Below, in pieces: positions 48,251 to 57,905 of a stretch of DNA of 64,000 nucleotides. Where the stretch lies: the NCBI GenBank assembly GCA_015680685.1, contig MNCI01001443.1, forward strand, positions 111,630-175,629, written 5' to 3'. The notes under the pieces were generated by a model. The model was not told the DNA's origin and made no database searches. It saw only the letters and a program-made list of their open reading frames with translations. A program made the position numbers and the translations under genes. This stretch comes from Gnetum montanum. Lineage: Eukaryota; Streptophyta; Gnetopsida; Gnetales; Gnetaceae. Numbering within the stretch: the first letter of the stretch is position 1; the number at the start of each line of letters is the position of its first letter.

Positions 48251-48960
48251 TTTTGTACTATGTCCTTTTGGGTAGATGTTAGATTTTGTGAGGGCTCTAC
48301 CTATTGGAGGTATGACATAATATTTTCATACCAGTCCTAGGCGTGAGTAGTACTTTTAGATGCAATGATTATTATATGAATTATAGGTTCAGTGCAATTC
48401 ACTATTGAAGTGGACAAAGTGGAAAACATGTTTAGCACTATGATTAAGGCTAAAGTAGCTAGTGCATTAGCTATGACATTTTCAGTGTGGGGTATATGTT
48501 GGACATATATGGTTGCAAATTGTTCAAGCAAGTTCTTTGCCAAATCATAGTAAGTTTGTAGATGTTGTGTCCTACAAGCGTAAACCTTTATGACTTGGTT
48601 AATAACTAGCTAGGAATCACCTCAGACTACTATGTTTTTAATTCCTAACTCTTGAGCTACTAAGATTCCTCTAAGGAGACCTTCATACACCACTACATTG
48701 TTTGTACAAGGAAATGCAAAGTGCTATGCGAAGGATCAAAAATCCTTTGAGGGGAATGTGATAATGATAGTGGCACTACCACCTTGTGTGGTAGAAGCAT
48801 TGTCAAAGTGTAACATAGCCTCAAAATTTACAGGTACCTAACTTATGTTGCTAACATGCTCATCTAGAAATTCCAAATCTACCATTGCTTGATCATCTAT
48901 GGGTAAAGCTGTGAGTTGTGCAGCTATTACTTGACCTCTTATAGATGCCTATGCTATGTA
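48251..48960 (-). pseudogene. RNase H remnant (E5)
   Basis: Motifs in several frames: 'FPCTNNVVVYEGLLRGIL' (catalytic Glu region, about 48715-48660), 'GDS' near 48625, 'HLQTYYDLAKNLLEQF', and 'QHIPHTENVIANALATLAL' (48510-48450), where the usual ADALA Asp is Asn as in E2. Confidence 0.75.
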
Positions 48961-51086
48961 ATGTAGGTCAAACTCCATGGTTATTTCCTTCTACCTTTCT
49001 ATTCTACTACTTTCATATATGTTTGTTGTAGTAGCCCTAAGTATGTTTCTCTTGCAAATGACATTAACTTGACTACAGAAAAGGTAGTGTCTCCATTTTG
49101 TAAGAAAAAAAGACTAATACTAGATAGTTCTTATCCACATCGTTATATTTTACCTCGTGTGCTACTAATGCATGGCTTAAGTAGTAAACAAGGACATCAA
49201 AGCCATCATCTCACTTTTGGCAAAGTAAGGAAGCAATGGATGTGTCTGAGGTTGCAAGGTAATTGTAGGAAGGTTTATCTCTTTATGGAGGGTAGACTAT
49301 TGGAAGTTGAGCTAGCTCCTTTTTTAAGTTTTCAAATGCCTCTTGGCCTTAATCTATCCACTCAAAGTTGATCCCTTTTTTAAGTAGATGTTGCATTGGC
49401 TGCAACTTATTAGTCAACCTTGCGATAAAATTATGTATGAATTGTATCCTATCTTGTAACTTTCATAACAGCTTAATGTTCGTTGGTGACAACCTTAACC
49501 TTGTTGGGGTCTATACATATTCCTACTTATGATACCATAAAGACTCAAATGTAACTAGTTTTAATGCCAAAGACACACTTTTTGGGATTAAGCTTAAGGT
49601 CATATCTAAGGCAACATTTGATGACATATTTTAAGTCATCTACATGGTCACAAGCCACTTTGGACTTAATTTCTATGTCTTCAACGTAGTTATTGAGCAA
49701 GTCTAATAGATAGTCACTAAAGATGTATGTCATTGCATGTTGATATGTTGCTCCTATGTTCTTTAGTTCAAAGGACATCATTATATAATAAAAGGTGCCT
49801 AGGGGGTCATGAAAGTAGTGTTAAGCTAGTGCTCTAGGTTGATGTGAATTTGGTTGTACCCTAAGAACCCATCCATGAAGGAAAATAAGGCATGGCTAGT
49901 CATACTATCAATGAGTTGGTCAATACTAGGCAACGAAAAATCATCTTTAATGATCACCTTGTTTAGGTCCCAAAAGTCTATGCAAATGCATATATTTCTA
50001 TTTTTCTTGGGGACAAATTTGATGTTCAAAACCCAGTTAGCATAGTCAACTTCTCAGATGAAACCAGCTTTGTAAAGATAAGTGATCTCATCATGGATGT
50101 CCAACACAACCTCAATGCCAAAGACACACTTTTTGGGATTAAGCTTAAGGTCATATCTAAGGCAACATTTGATGACATAGTTTAAGTCATCTACATGGTC
50201 ACAAGCCACTTTGGACTTAATTTCTATGTCATCAACGTAGTTATTGAGCAAGTCTAATAGATAGTCACTAAAGATGTATGTCATTGCATGTTGAGATGTT
50301 GCTCCTATGTTCTTTAGTTCAAAGGACATCATTATATAATAAAAGGTTCCCTATGGGGTCATGAAAGTAGTTTTAAGCTAGTGCTCTAGGTTGATGTGAA
50401 TTTGGTTGTACCCTAAGAACCCATCCATGAAGGAAAATAAGGCACGGCTAGTCATACTATCAATGAGTTGGTCAATACTAGGCAACGAAAAATCATCTTT
50501 AATGATCACCTTGTTTAGGTCCTAAAAGTCTATGAAAATACATATATTTCTATTTTTATTGGGGACAACTTTGATGTTCAAAACCCAGTTAGCATAGTCA
50601 ACTGCTCAGATGAAACTAGCTTTGTAAAGATAAGTGATCTGATCATGGATGGCCAACACAACCTCAGGCCTGATTTTACGATCCTTTGGTTTACCTATTT
50701 TAACACATGGATCTAGGATAATGTTATGTTATATTATATGTAGGTCCAACATTGGCATGTCCTTGTAGGACCATGTGAACACCTTGACATTGTCACTAAG
50801 GACTTTAGAGATGCTTTGTTGGATTGGGGGTTCCAACAAGGAACTAATTTTCAATGTTTTCACCTCAACTTTTCATGTTGTTATAGGGACTTCTATGAGG
50901 AGATCCTTAGTTAGATCACCTACTTCTAAGTCTAGAGCTTAGACTAGATGTTCTAGCCAGTCTAGTGCTATCTCTAGGGATGCTATGTTGGTGTCATAGG
51001 TAAGCGGTTCAATGTCCAAAACTTTTGTGTTTATGCATTTCATTAGTTTTCCATTAGGTCCAATCAAGACTAAAGGTGAATGAGAA
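48961..51086 (-). pseudogene. Reverse transcriptase remnant with internal tandem duplication (E5)
   Basis: Leader segment near 50980-50850 ('LDWLEHLV', 'LDLEVGDLTKDLLIEVPI'). RT follows: 'WSYKDMPMLDLHIT', 'KDRKIRPEVVLAIHD', 'VDYANWVLNIKVVPNK', 'DLNKVIIKDDFSLPSIDQLI', 'ALFSFMDGFLGYNQIHI' (first catalytic Asp kept), 'MMSFELKNIGAT', and 'LLNNYVDDIEIKSK' (YVDD at 50239-50228). A second copy of the same block carries YVED at 49688-49677. The thumb/connection region (49500-48960) is badly decayed. The unit starts at a probable splice acceptor, 6.1 kb downstream of protease. Confidence 0.85.
49563..50664. repeat. 551-bp tandem duplication inside RT (E5)
   Basis: The unit at 49563-50113 is repeated at 50114-50664, at an offset of 551 bp. 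Blocks such as TTAAGCTTAAGGTCATATCT occur in both. The copies differ at only a few per cent of sites by eye, far less than the two LTRs differ, so the duplication is much younger than the insertion. Confidence 0.95.
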
Positions 51087-51107
51087 CTAGAAAAATGTCA
51101 AGCAACA
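51087..51107 (-). promoter_or_regulatory. Probable sense-strand 3' splice site before RT (E5)
   Basis: Minus strand TGCTTGACATTTTTCTAG followed by TTCTCATTC; counterpart of 12982 in E2. Confidence 0.4.
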
Positions 51108-51541
51108 CCTATTTTAATAAAGTGAAATGCATAAAATAAGTAAGGCAATGACATGAAAACTTGATTAACTATGCAGTATGTAAAATAATTCATCTATATA
51201 TATATTATATTTTTTGTTATTTTCTATAGCCTTGATTAACCATAAAATTGCTAGTTTAAGGTTGTAGTGGACCATAGACTATGGATGGGGTGTAAGTCTA
51301 AGCAAAACTTGAAAGGCCTAAATGTGGGACCAAGCTGAATGTTTATTGGGAAAGTTGAAAAAATGTAAAAAAGTTTCTAATTGTAGGAAGATAAAAAAGT
51401 TAGAAAATTTTTCTAACTCTAGGTGTTACAATGTGTGGGACATGGGACATTCCGTGTTATGCGTGGGACATGGAGTGTCCCGCATTATGCATGAGACACA
51501 GGATGTCCTGGGAGGCTAACATGTCATGTGGCTCTGAAGGG

Positions 51542-51549
51542 TATAAATA
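51542..51549 (+). promoter_or_regulatory. TATA box of the antisense gene (E5)
   Basis: GGGTATAAATAGAGG on the plus strand, 150 bases before the first ATG with a good donor (51692-51743). Just upstream (about 51430-51500) are three repeats of GTGGGACATGG-GTGTCCCGC, an inverted-repeat motif like those in U3. This suggests an internal promoter opposite to gag-pol. Confidence 0.55.
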
Positions 51550-51743
51550 GAGGTTTCACCCATGGTAAACCTGTCATTTTTACCATTAGAGCCAATAGTC
51601 ATCTAAGCATAGTATAGCCAATGTAGAGCATAGCAGCCATAGAGGGAAGCTAGAGTGTGATAATAGAAAAGCTATAGCGTAGCAGCTAAAGATGGCACAT
51701 AGGAGTGAACGTAGATACCTTGGCCTCACCAATGTTGATGAAG

Positions 51744-52979
51744 GTGAGAACACCTTATGATGTCTTCCTTGGGTATGCTTTGAGGAATGCTATCAGATGA
51801 CATCTATTGGGTAGGCTATCATACTCCACTCATGATGTTTTGTTTCTTCTTAATTTCTATGCATTTTTAGGCCTTTTGGATTTTGGGGTGTTTGGAAGGC
51901 GACCTTCCATGGACAAGGACTACCACCACCACTACTACCACTATGGCCACTACAACCCCTACGCTACTACTAGGAAGGGACTACGCACTATGCATTTCTC
52001 TTTTGTTCTCTTTTGTCCTATTTCTTATTTTAGTGTTGAGGGTTTATGGATGAATTGCTCCATAATGCTAGGTGAGGGTTTCAATAAGGGTTTCTATGCA
52101 TCCAACGCTATGCGATGGGATGAAGTGTTTTTGTAGCATCGTGTGCTCCAGGATGGAACGAGGGTTTTATGTGTATCGCAAGCATAGCATGTCCTAAGGG
52201 CTTAGTCTTTGTACATCCCATGCCATGAAACAAAGGTTTCGTGTATGTACCACACTGTGGGACAAGACAAGGTTTCTATGATGTCCCATGTCATGGGATA
52301 GGATAGGGGTTTCACAAGAGTCTTGCACCATGGCATGGCACAAGGTTTTTTGGTGTCCCACTTCATGCGACAAGAATCTACCAAGGAGATCAAAGTTCAT
52401 GTCTATGAAGCTCTAGGCATCCCTGAGAGCATGATCAACACTTGGAATTTTTTTACAAGTTTTGTAGTTGTCAAGCTACTTAGGAGCATGGCGGACACCT
52501 GGAAAAGTTTTTTTAACTTTATTGCTAGTAACTCTGTAGTTGTCATGCTCCTTGGCAATGTGACTAACACTTCAAAAAAAATTTAATTTTTTTCTAATCT
52601 AGAGTAGTCATGCTCCCTAGGAGAGTGACCAACATTTAGAAAAAAGTTTCTTTCAGAAGTGTCATGCTCTTTTGAGTTTGCAATTGTCATGCTCAGTAGA
52701 GATCATGATTGATAGTTAAATTTTTTTTTGATATTTTCTTTAATATTATGAAATTCAAAAAATATATAAGTGTTTATGCTATTCCCTACTTGGAACTAAG
52801 CATGTTAGATGGTGGTGCCAATGTTCCATCCCTATGGGGCTTGAGAAAAGTTAACTATGTTGCATGTGATACATTTTATTTTCCTTTTATCTTATTTTAT
52901 GCAACTTTTATCTATTAATTCTTGTTTTTTTCATTACCTTTTTCTTGTACAAATGCTTTTTTTACTATGGCATTGCACG
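51744..52979. repeat. First intron of the E5 antisense gene, with two short repeat arrays
   Basis: From about 52150 to 52400 there are variants of TGTCCCATGTCATGGGAC-AAGGTTTC (period roughly 50-60 bp), each palindromic. From about 52415 to 52700 there are variants of TTGTCATGCTCCTTGG..GTGACCAACACTTGGAAAAA (period about 70 bp). A His/Tyr-rich frame at 51913-51960 ('DYHHHYYHYGHYNPYATTRK') could be a lost or extra exon; it has no counterpart found in E2. Confidence 0.6.
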
Positions 52980-53770
52980 GTCCTGTTGAAACCTGCTCTT
53001 ATCATGGTTGAACTAGTGGGGATCCTGTGTTGTATGAGTGATTTCATGCCAAATGTTCTCACAACACATGTGTGCATAGGATACTAGGTGGTCTAGTTTC
53101 GAGAGGGTGCACAAGAATTCTTAGAATTCATAATCTTCCACTTTAGTGTGATCATATGGTCATAGTTGTCAGCTAAAGCAACAAGTATTCTAGTTGAGAC
53201 ATTGTTTCCTAGGGCAAACCAAGGCATCTGGAAATTCATGTTAGATGAACCTCCTGAAGGTGAAGGGACATGGATCTTAAGCCAGTGCCTAAGAGGCCTT
53301 AGGTTATTATCTTGGATTTGGTAGATGCTTGAATTCCAATGCTACCATAAGTACAACATTGTATTCCTTGCTCGTCATGTGCACACATCCTTCCAGAACC
53401 CACTTGGGATAGTTTACTATGCTAGAGGGTAAGCCCTATTGTGATTGTTTTACTACCTATTATCTCATGACTTAGGATACTTGCTACCTTTTTTCCTATT
53501 ACTAGATTTTCTATTGATGTAGACGACCTCCACGATGGAGAGGGAATATTAACCCTAGTCTAAATAGCCCTACAAGAGTTCTCATCTACTAAGAACATAC
53601 GTGTTGGAATTATAGGGAAAATTGGGAAAGATATGAAAAATTACCCTACTAGATATACCAAATCCTATGTGAAGTGTCGAGATCTTGATTAGTTGGACAT
53701 TGAGTGGGCATCCTAGATACCAAGTGTAGAAGAGGTTTCGGTCCCACTACTATTATTCCCCATACCATTT
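52980..53770 (+). other. Exon 2 of the antisense gene: stretch resembling an FCP1/NIF-type HAD phosphatase domain
   Basis: Read in E5 and E2 together. 'ALIMVELVGILCC' (E2 'SILVVIVLVGLLCS') resembles the first HAD motif of plant NIF-like phosphatases, of the form LLVLDLNGLL, but with the Asp pair lost. About 40 residues later 'AQEFLEFIIFHFSVIIWS' (E2 'TKEFLAFLL', 'NFNVMVWSHL') resembles the 'EFL..CFE.F.VGVWSS' block, followed by 'ETLLF' as in 'ILDFLL'. Spacing and order fit. Later HAD motifs are not seen. If correct it would be a captured, catalytically dead domain. The resemblance is by eye only. Confidence 0.3.
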
Positions 53771-56725
53771 CTATTACATAAGTTGTATCACCTGTTTACT
53801 TTCATGCACTTTTGATTTTACATTTTATCATGTTGTTGATTCTACTTTTGTTTACTATAGCTACAACCAAGTCTAAGGAGGTCACTGTGGTTGCCTTAGG
53901 ATGCACTAAGGCCAATCTTCTTTTCAAGTATGATGAGGTTGATGGTTCATAGCGTTGGTTGTGCCATGAGGCTCCAACAAGGGTAATCCAAAATATTCAA
54001 TGGGCTAGGCTCATGAACATATTCTTAGCCATAAACCCAAACATTCTGATAGTGGAGATGATTGCCCTAGTCAAATTTTTCATTAAGAGTGCTAACCATT
54101 TCTATATGCAAGTTCACAATGTGCAAGTGGTCATTTAGATCACAGACAACCTTTTTTCAAATCTCTTTGACATTCCCTTTGAAGGTATACTGGTAGGTGA
54201 GAAAACAAATAAGGAGCTAAACCAAAAAAGAGACATTGAAGAGTGGTTGGACATTGAGAAAGGTTGCAAGGGTATACCCATGAATCAAGTAAAATAGTTG
54301 GTGGCCTAACATCTTTATCCCATCTTCTAGACTGATGCATTTGCTAAGATACTTTCTCAAGGAAAGGTCCTTAATGTAGAGTAGGCTTAGGTTATGAGGG
54401 ATGTGATAGAGGAAGGGACACAATATAGCTAGGCCAAATACCTTGTTGATGGCCTGCAAGCTAAAATTGTCAAACTTTGCAACAACCTCGAGGCATGCTC
54501 TTATATACATTTTTCCTTCTTTGTAGTGTGCCTGCGAAGGTTTGTAGAATTCTTGGTGGTCCATAAGAATGGGCTATGGATGATGCATGATCACACCTAG
54601 ATATCCAAGCCATGGATCTACCATTTATTCCATACAACATGATCACAAGACCCCCCAGAGGCCATTGGTGAGTCATTTTCAGTGACCACCAAGGGCCACA
54701 CGGGGCCATCCTACCATGTGCATGACAATGTTGAAGAGGACCCTCCCACCAACATAGGTAACATAGCAAAGGGGACATGACTCATCGCTGAGATGGTGAA
54801 GTCTACAATGCAAATCAAGAAGCCCCACCCTGAGGAGGAGCCTACACATGAAGTTAAGGAGAGCGGAAAGAAGCTACACTTTAGACTTCACAATCCATGA
54901 TTAGAGTTAGCTAGTAAGTATACATTATATATTCTTTTTTTCTTTTGTTAAATGTTCTAACCTAGATTTATGTAACATAGAGAGCCCCTATTATAGAAGA
55001 TGAGCCCTTACAAGAGGATGTCCCTCAACTCGAGGGACACATGGAAAATGAGGACACCACCAAAGTTTTAAGTTAGCTCAAAGAGAAGGGAATGCAATTT
55101 GAGAAAAGTGAGTTTAATCACTTTTTTGAAGGTGTGCAAATAGGTGATCCCCCCCACTCTCACCCCTAAGGGTTTGCTAGGTAAGAGCTTTGTACTACCA
55201 TTTTTCTTATGCTCTTCCTCTCCCTCTTTTCTCTTATCTTATTTTATCTTATTTTCTTATATTTTTTATATTTTTGGATTTTATTTTGATGACACTGAAA
55301 TGCCTTATATTATAGTAGGTGATGCTTCTGCTAAGCATCCTAAATCTTCATCCACTTTTCACTCACGACTGTGGGTAGAAACTCTAATCAAATTTACCTT
55401 CATGCAAGGCATAGTGGATGACATGATCAACCACTTGAAATAGATAGATCCTAAGTTAGGTATTTTTATCTCTTTTTTCTTTTGGATTCTTCTTATTTTT
55501 TTTCTTTTACTTTGTCTTATGACTAATGTTTCACCTTTTGGTATAATAGGATTGCGACTTAAATGGGATCCAAGGAGAGTGGTCTAGGTTGATACTATAC
55601 CTAAGTTCTCTCCTGAGGTAGAATAGGTACCTCATGTATACGATGAGGTAAGCAAGTGCACATTGCACTCCACATGATCATTGTGGAAGTGTAGGCATGT
55701 TAATGAAGAGTTCTAGAAACAAGTGCAAAAGCTCCAAAAATAGAAGGTGAACCCGACAGTCCAACTAGAAGATTTGCAGTCATGGTATGACTTCTTGGTA
55801 GCCCAAAATAAATCATATGGTAGCTAGTGTACGACTATGATTGGTTATGTCACATACTGGTCAGCCGTCTAGGATACGAATGAGGCTACTCACGAGGTTA
55901 TTGAGTAGTGCTTGTAGATGGGCCTCTTAGCTTGGAAGAACCAAGATTGGAAGGACTACAACGCTAAAGTGTATGAGTGGGGATAGAATCAAAAGAATCA
56001 CAAGTATCATTACAAGATGGAATGCACAACCTATTGTAAGAAGTATCAGGAAAATTCTGTGAAGTGCCAATGTCCTAACATATTCCTTGATGCCATCAAT
56101 GCAATGCAGGCTTATGACATGTTCATGAATTGTCTAGTGGTTAGTCAGTCCTTGAAGAAGGAGATTGTTTTTTCTTCTAGAGAGGTTACATTTGCCACAT
56201 TTTCTCCAAGGCCACTCGTATGGACAACTATGAAGAAAGGAAAGATGCTTACAAGCATTAATTTAGGAGAGGAGGATTGGACACATATGTCAAAGGAGAA
56301 GATCCTTTGACGCCTAGAGGTTGGCCTCAATAGGATGCCCTCAAACATGGATGTGGGCCCATCTCAGGTTGGTTAAATATAATTTATTGTTATCTATTAC
56401 ATAATAATTTTTCATGTTATCCTCTTTATTAGTTGGTTTATCATTTTGTTTTTGTTTTGCATAGGATGAAGGTGAAGGCGCAGGACCTAGCGGAGTAGCA
56501 GATAAAGATGGAGGGGAAGATCCTTAGCTTCCCATCATTAATACAAATTAAAATATTTAAGATGTAGCCCTAGTGTTGGGAAATTTTATGTCTTTTGATA
56601 TGGATGTAATCATGGACTATGTATTTTGTTTATGAGTTAATGAAAGGCATGATATTTATTTATCTCTAATGGTATCATTTTAACTTGAATTTCAATTGAT
56701 CTCACTTTAGATTTTTGTTGATGTA

Positions 56726-56892
56726 ATTAGGCCCCTTGTGGGCCCCCCATGTAATAGTTTAAGGCCATTTCAAGCCACCACTAGTTTAAGGCCATTTTGG
56801 GCCATCACTAATTTAAGGTCATTTTGGGAAGAAGTCTAGTTTAAAGCCATTTCAGGTCACGTTATAGTTTAAGGGTATTTCAGGCCCCACTT
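56726..56892. repeat. GGCC-hairpin minisatellite (E5), convergent position
   Basis: Five degenerate units of TAGTTTAAGGCCATTTCAGG type between exon 7 of the antisense gene and the protease end, as in E1 and E2. Confidence 0.8.
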
Positions 56893-57191
56893 TTTATTAT
56901 TTTTTTAATGGCTAAATGAATGCATAAGTAATGCAAGAAGCAAACATAATGAAAACTAAAGCTATACAAGCAAAAGGGGCTAAAGACAAGTTATATGAGC
57001 AAGCAAGTTAGGGACATGCCTTAATCGCATAGATGTTTCCTAACTTGATATGGGTTAGGTGATGCGTAAGGTTTAGAAGACACTAGGTGGTACTCTCCTA
57101 GGCCATCATCTACCACTAAAAAGGGAAATTATGCCCATAGATATTCCTCATAGAGGCCACTCATTTTTCTTTTTTCATCAGACAAACAACA

Positions 57192-57905
57192 TCAACTTTC
57201 ATTGCATGCAAGTGTTGTGTCTTTGAATATTTCTACCACTGATCCGTGCTCAATGTCTACATTGTTGATAGCCTGAGGGGCTATGTTGTCACCAAATATC
57301 ACCACTTCTTCACCCTTGTAAGGTAGGTGGATCTCTTGGTGGATTGGTGAAGAAATAGTCCTTAGTTGGGTTAACCAAGATCTCCCTAAGATTAGGTTGA
57401 ATTCAAGCATTTATTCAACCATGATAAACTCTACATTAGTGGGGACTTGCTCCTATACCATGAAATCAATCGTGATTGTTCCCTTGACAACCACACATGC
57501 TCCATTGAAGGATTTTAAATAGGCCATTATTGTTGGCCTGATTTGATCCACCAGGCCAAGCTTAGCAATGATAGGGAATAGGATAATGTTGGTTGCTATC
57601 CTGTCATCTACATGCACCCTGTGAATTTTGTACTAGCCCACACGAATTGTTATGAACATGGATGCAATGGTTACTTGATCCTTCTCAGGGTCAACTTTGA
57701 TTACTTCATTATGAAATGTCAAGAGTGTTGACCTTGGTTCTTCTATTGTAGGTGGGAGAATTATCGAATAGATAGCCTTTTCCTCTACTAGCATGTCTTC
57801 CTTAATAGGAATGGATGCCAACATGTGAACCAAGGCTTCATGATGCACAAAGAAGGTCATAATTAGATTGTATAGGCTCAAAGTTGTATTCTTTTATTTT
57901 AGAGC
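57192..57905 (-). pseudogene. Retropepsin-like protease remnant (E5)
   Basis: 'MSLYNLIMTFFVHHEALVHM' opens it (57881). The active-site region near 57620 reads 'VHVDDRIATN', where the Gly after Asp is Arg. Then 'EFNLILGRSWLTQLRTI' and 'HQEIHLPYKGEE' (57410-57310). A weakly conserved tail runs on to about 56990. The Gly-to-Arg change makes activity unlikely. Confidence 0.8.

Larger units (their letters stand above)
51692..56527 (+). pseudogene. Antisense multi-exon gene, copy in E5 (most complete)
   Basis: Exon 1 51692-51743 ('MAHRSERRYLGLTNVDE', donor GTGAGA), exon 2 about 52980-53760, exon 3 53861-54913 (acceptor TTTACTATAG, donor GTAAGT), exon 4 54981-55180 (donor GTAAGA), exon 5 55319-55459, exon 6 55550-56367 (donor GTTGGT), exon 7 56465-56527 (stop TAG). 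Exon 3 is one frame of 350 codons with 12 stops (8 TAG, 3 TGA, 1 TAA): 'NLLFKYDEVDGS', 'HNVQVVI', 'LFDIPFEG', 'FVEFLVVHKNG', 'EAIGESFSVTTKG'. Exon 5 has 'KFTFMQGIVDDMINHL'; E1 has nearly the same. Exon 6 is a 272-codon frame with 11 stops (9 TAG). Exon 7 is 'DEGEGAGPSGVADKDGGEDP'. Phases agree at exon 5/6 and 6/7. Function unknown; not an element enzyme. Confidence 0.75.

Noticed and set aside
54140-54778. Minus-strand open frames at 54140-54778
   Set aside because: They lie opposite exon 3 of the antisense gene, which is conserved in the plus-strand frame in four copies.
53861-56367. TAG used as a sense codon (recoded stop) in the antisense gene
   Set aside because: TAG also breaks gag-pol on the other strand, other copies have CAG, TGG or other sense codons at many of these sites, and nuclear plant genes use the standard code. 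Deamination explains it better.
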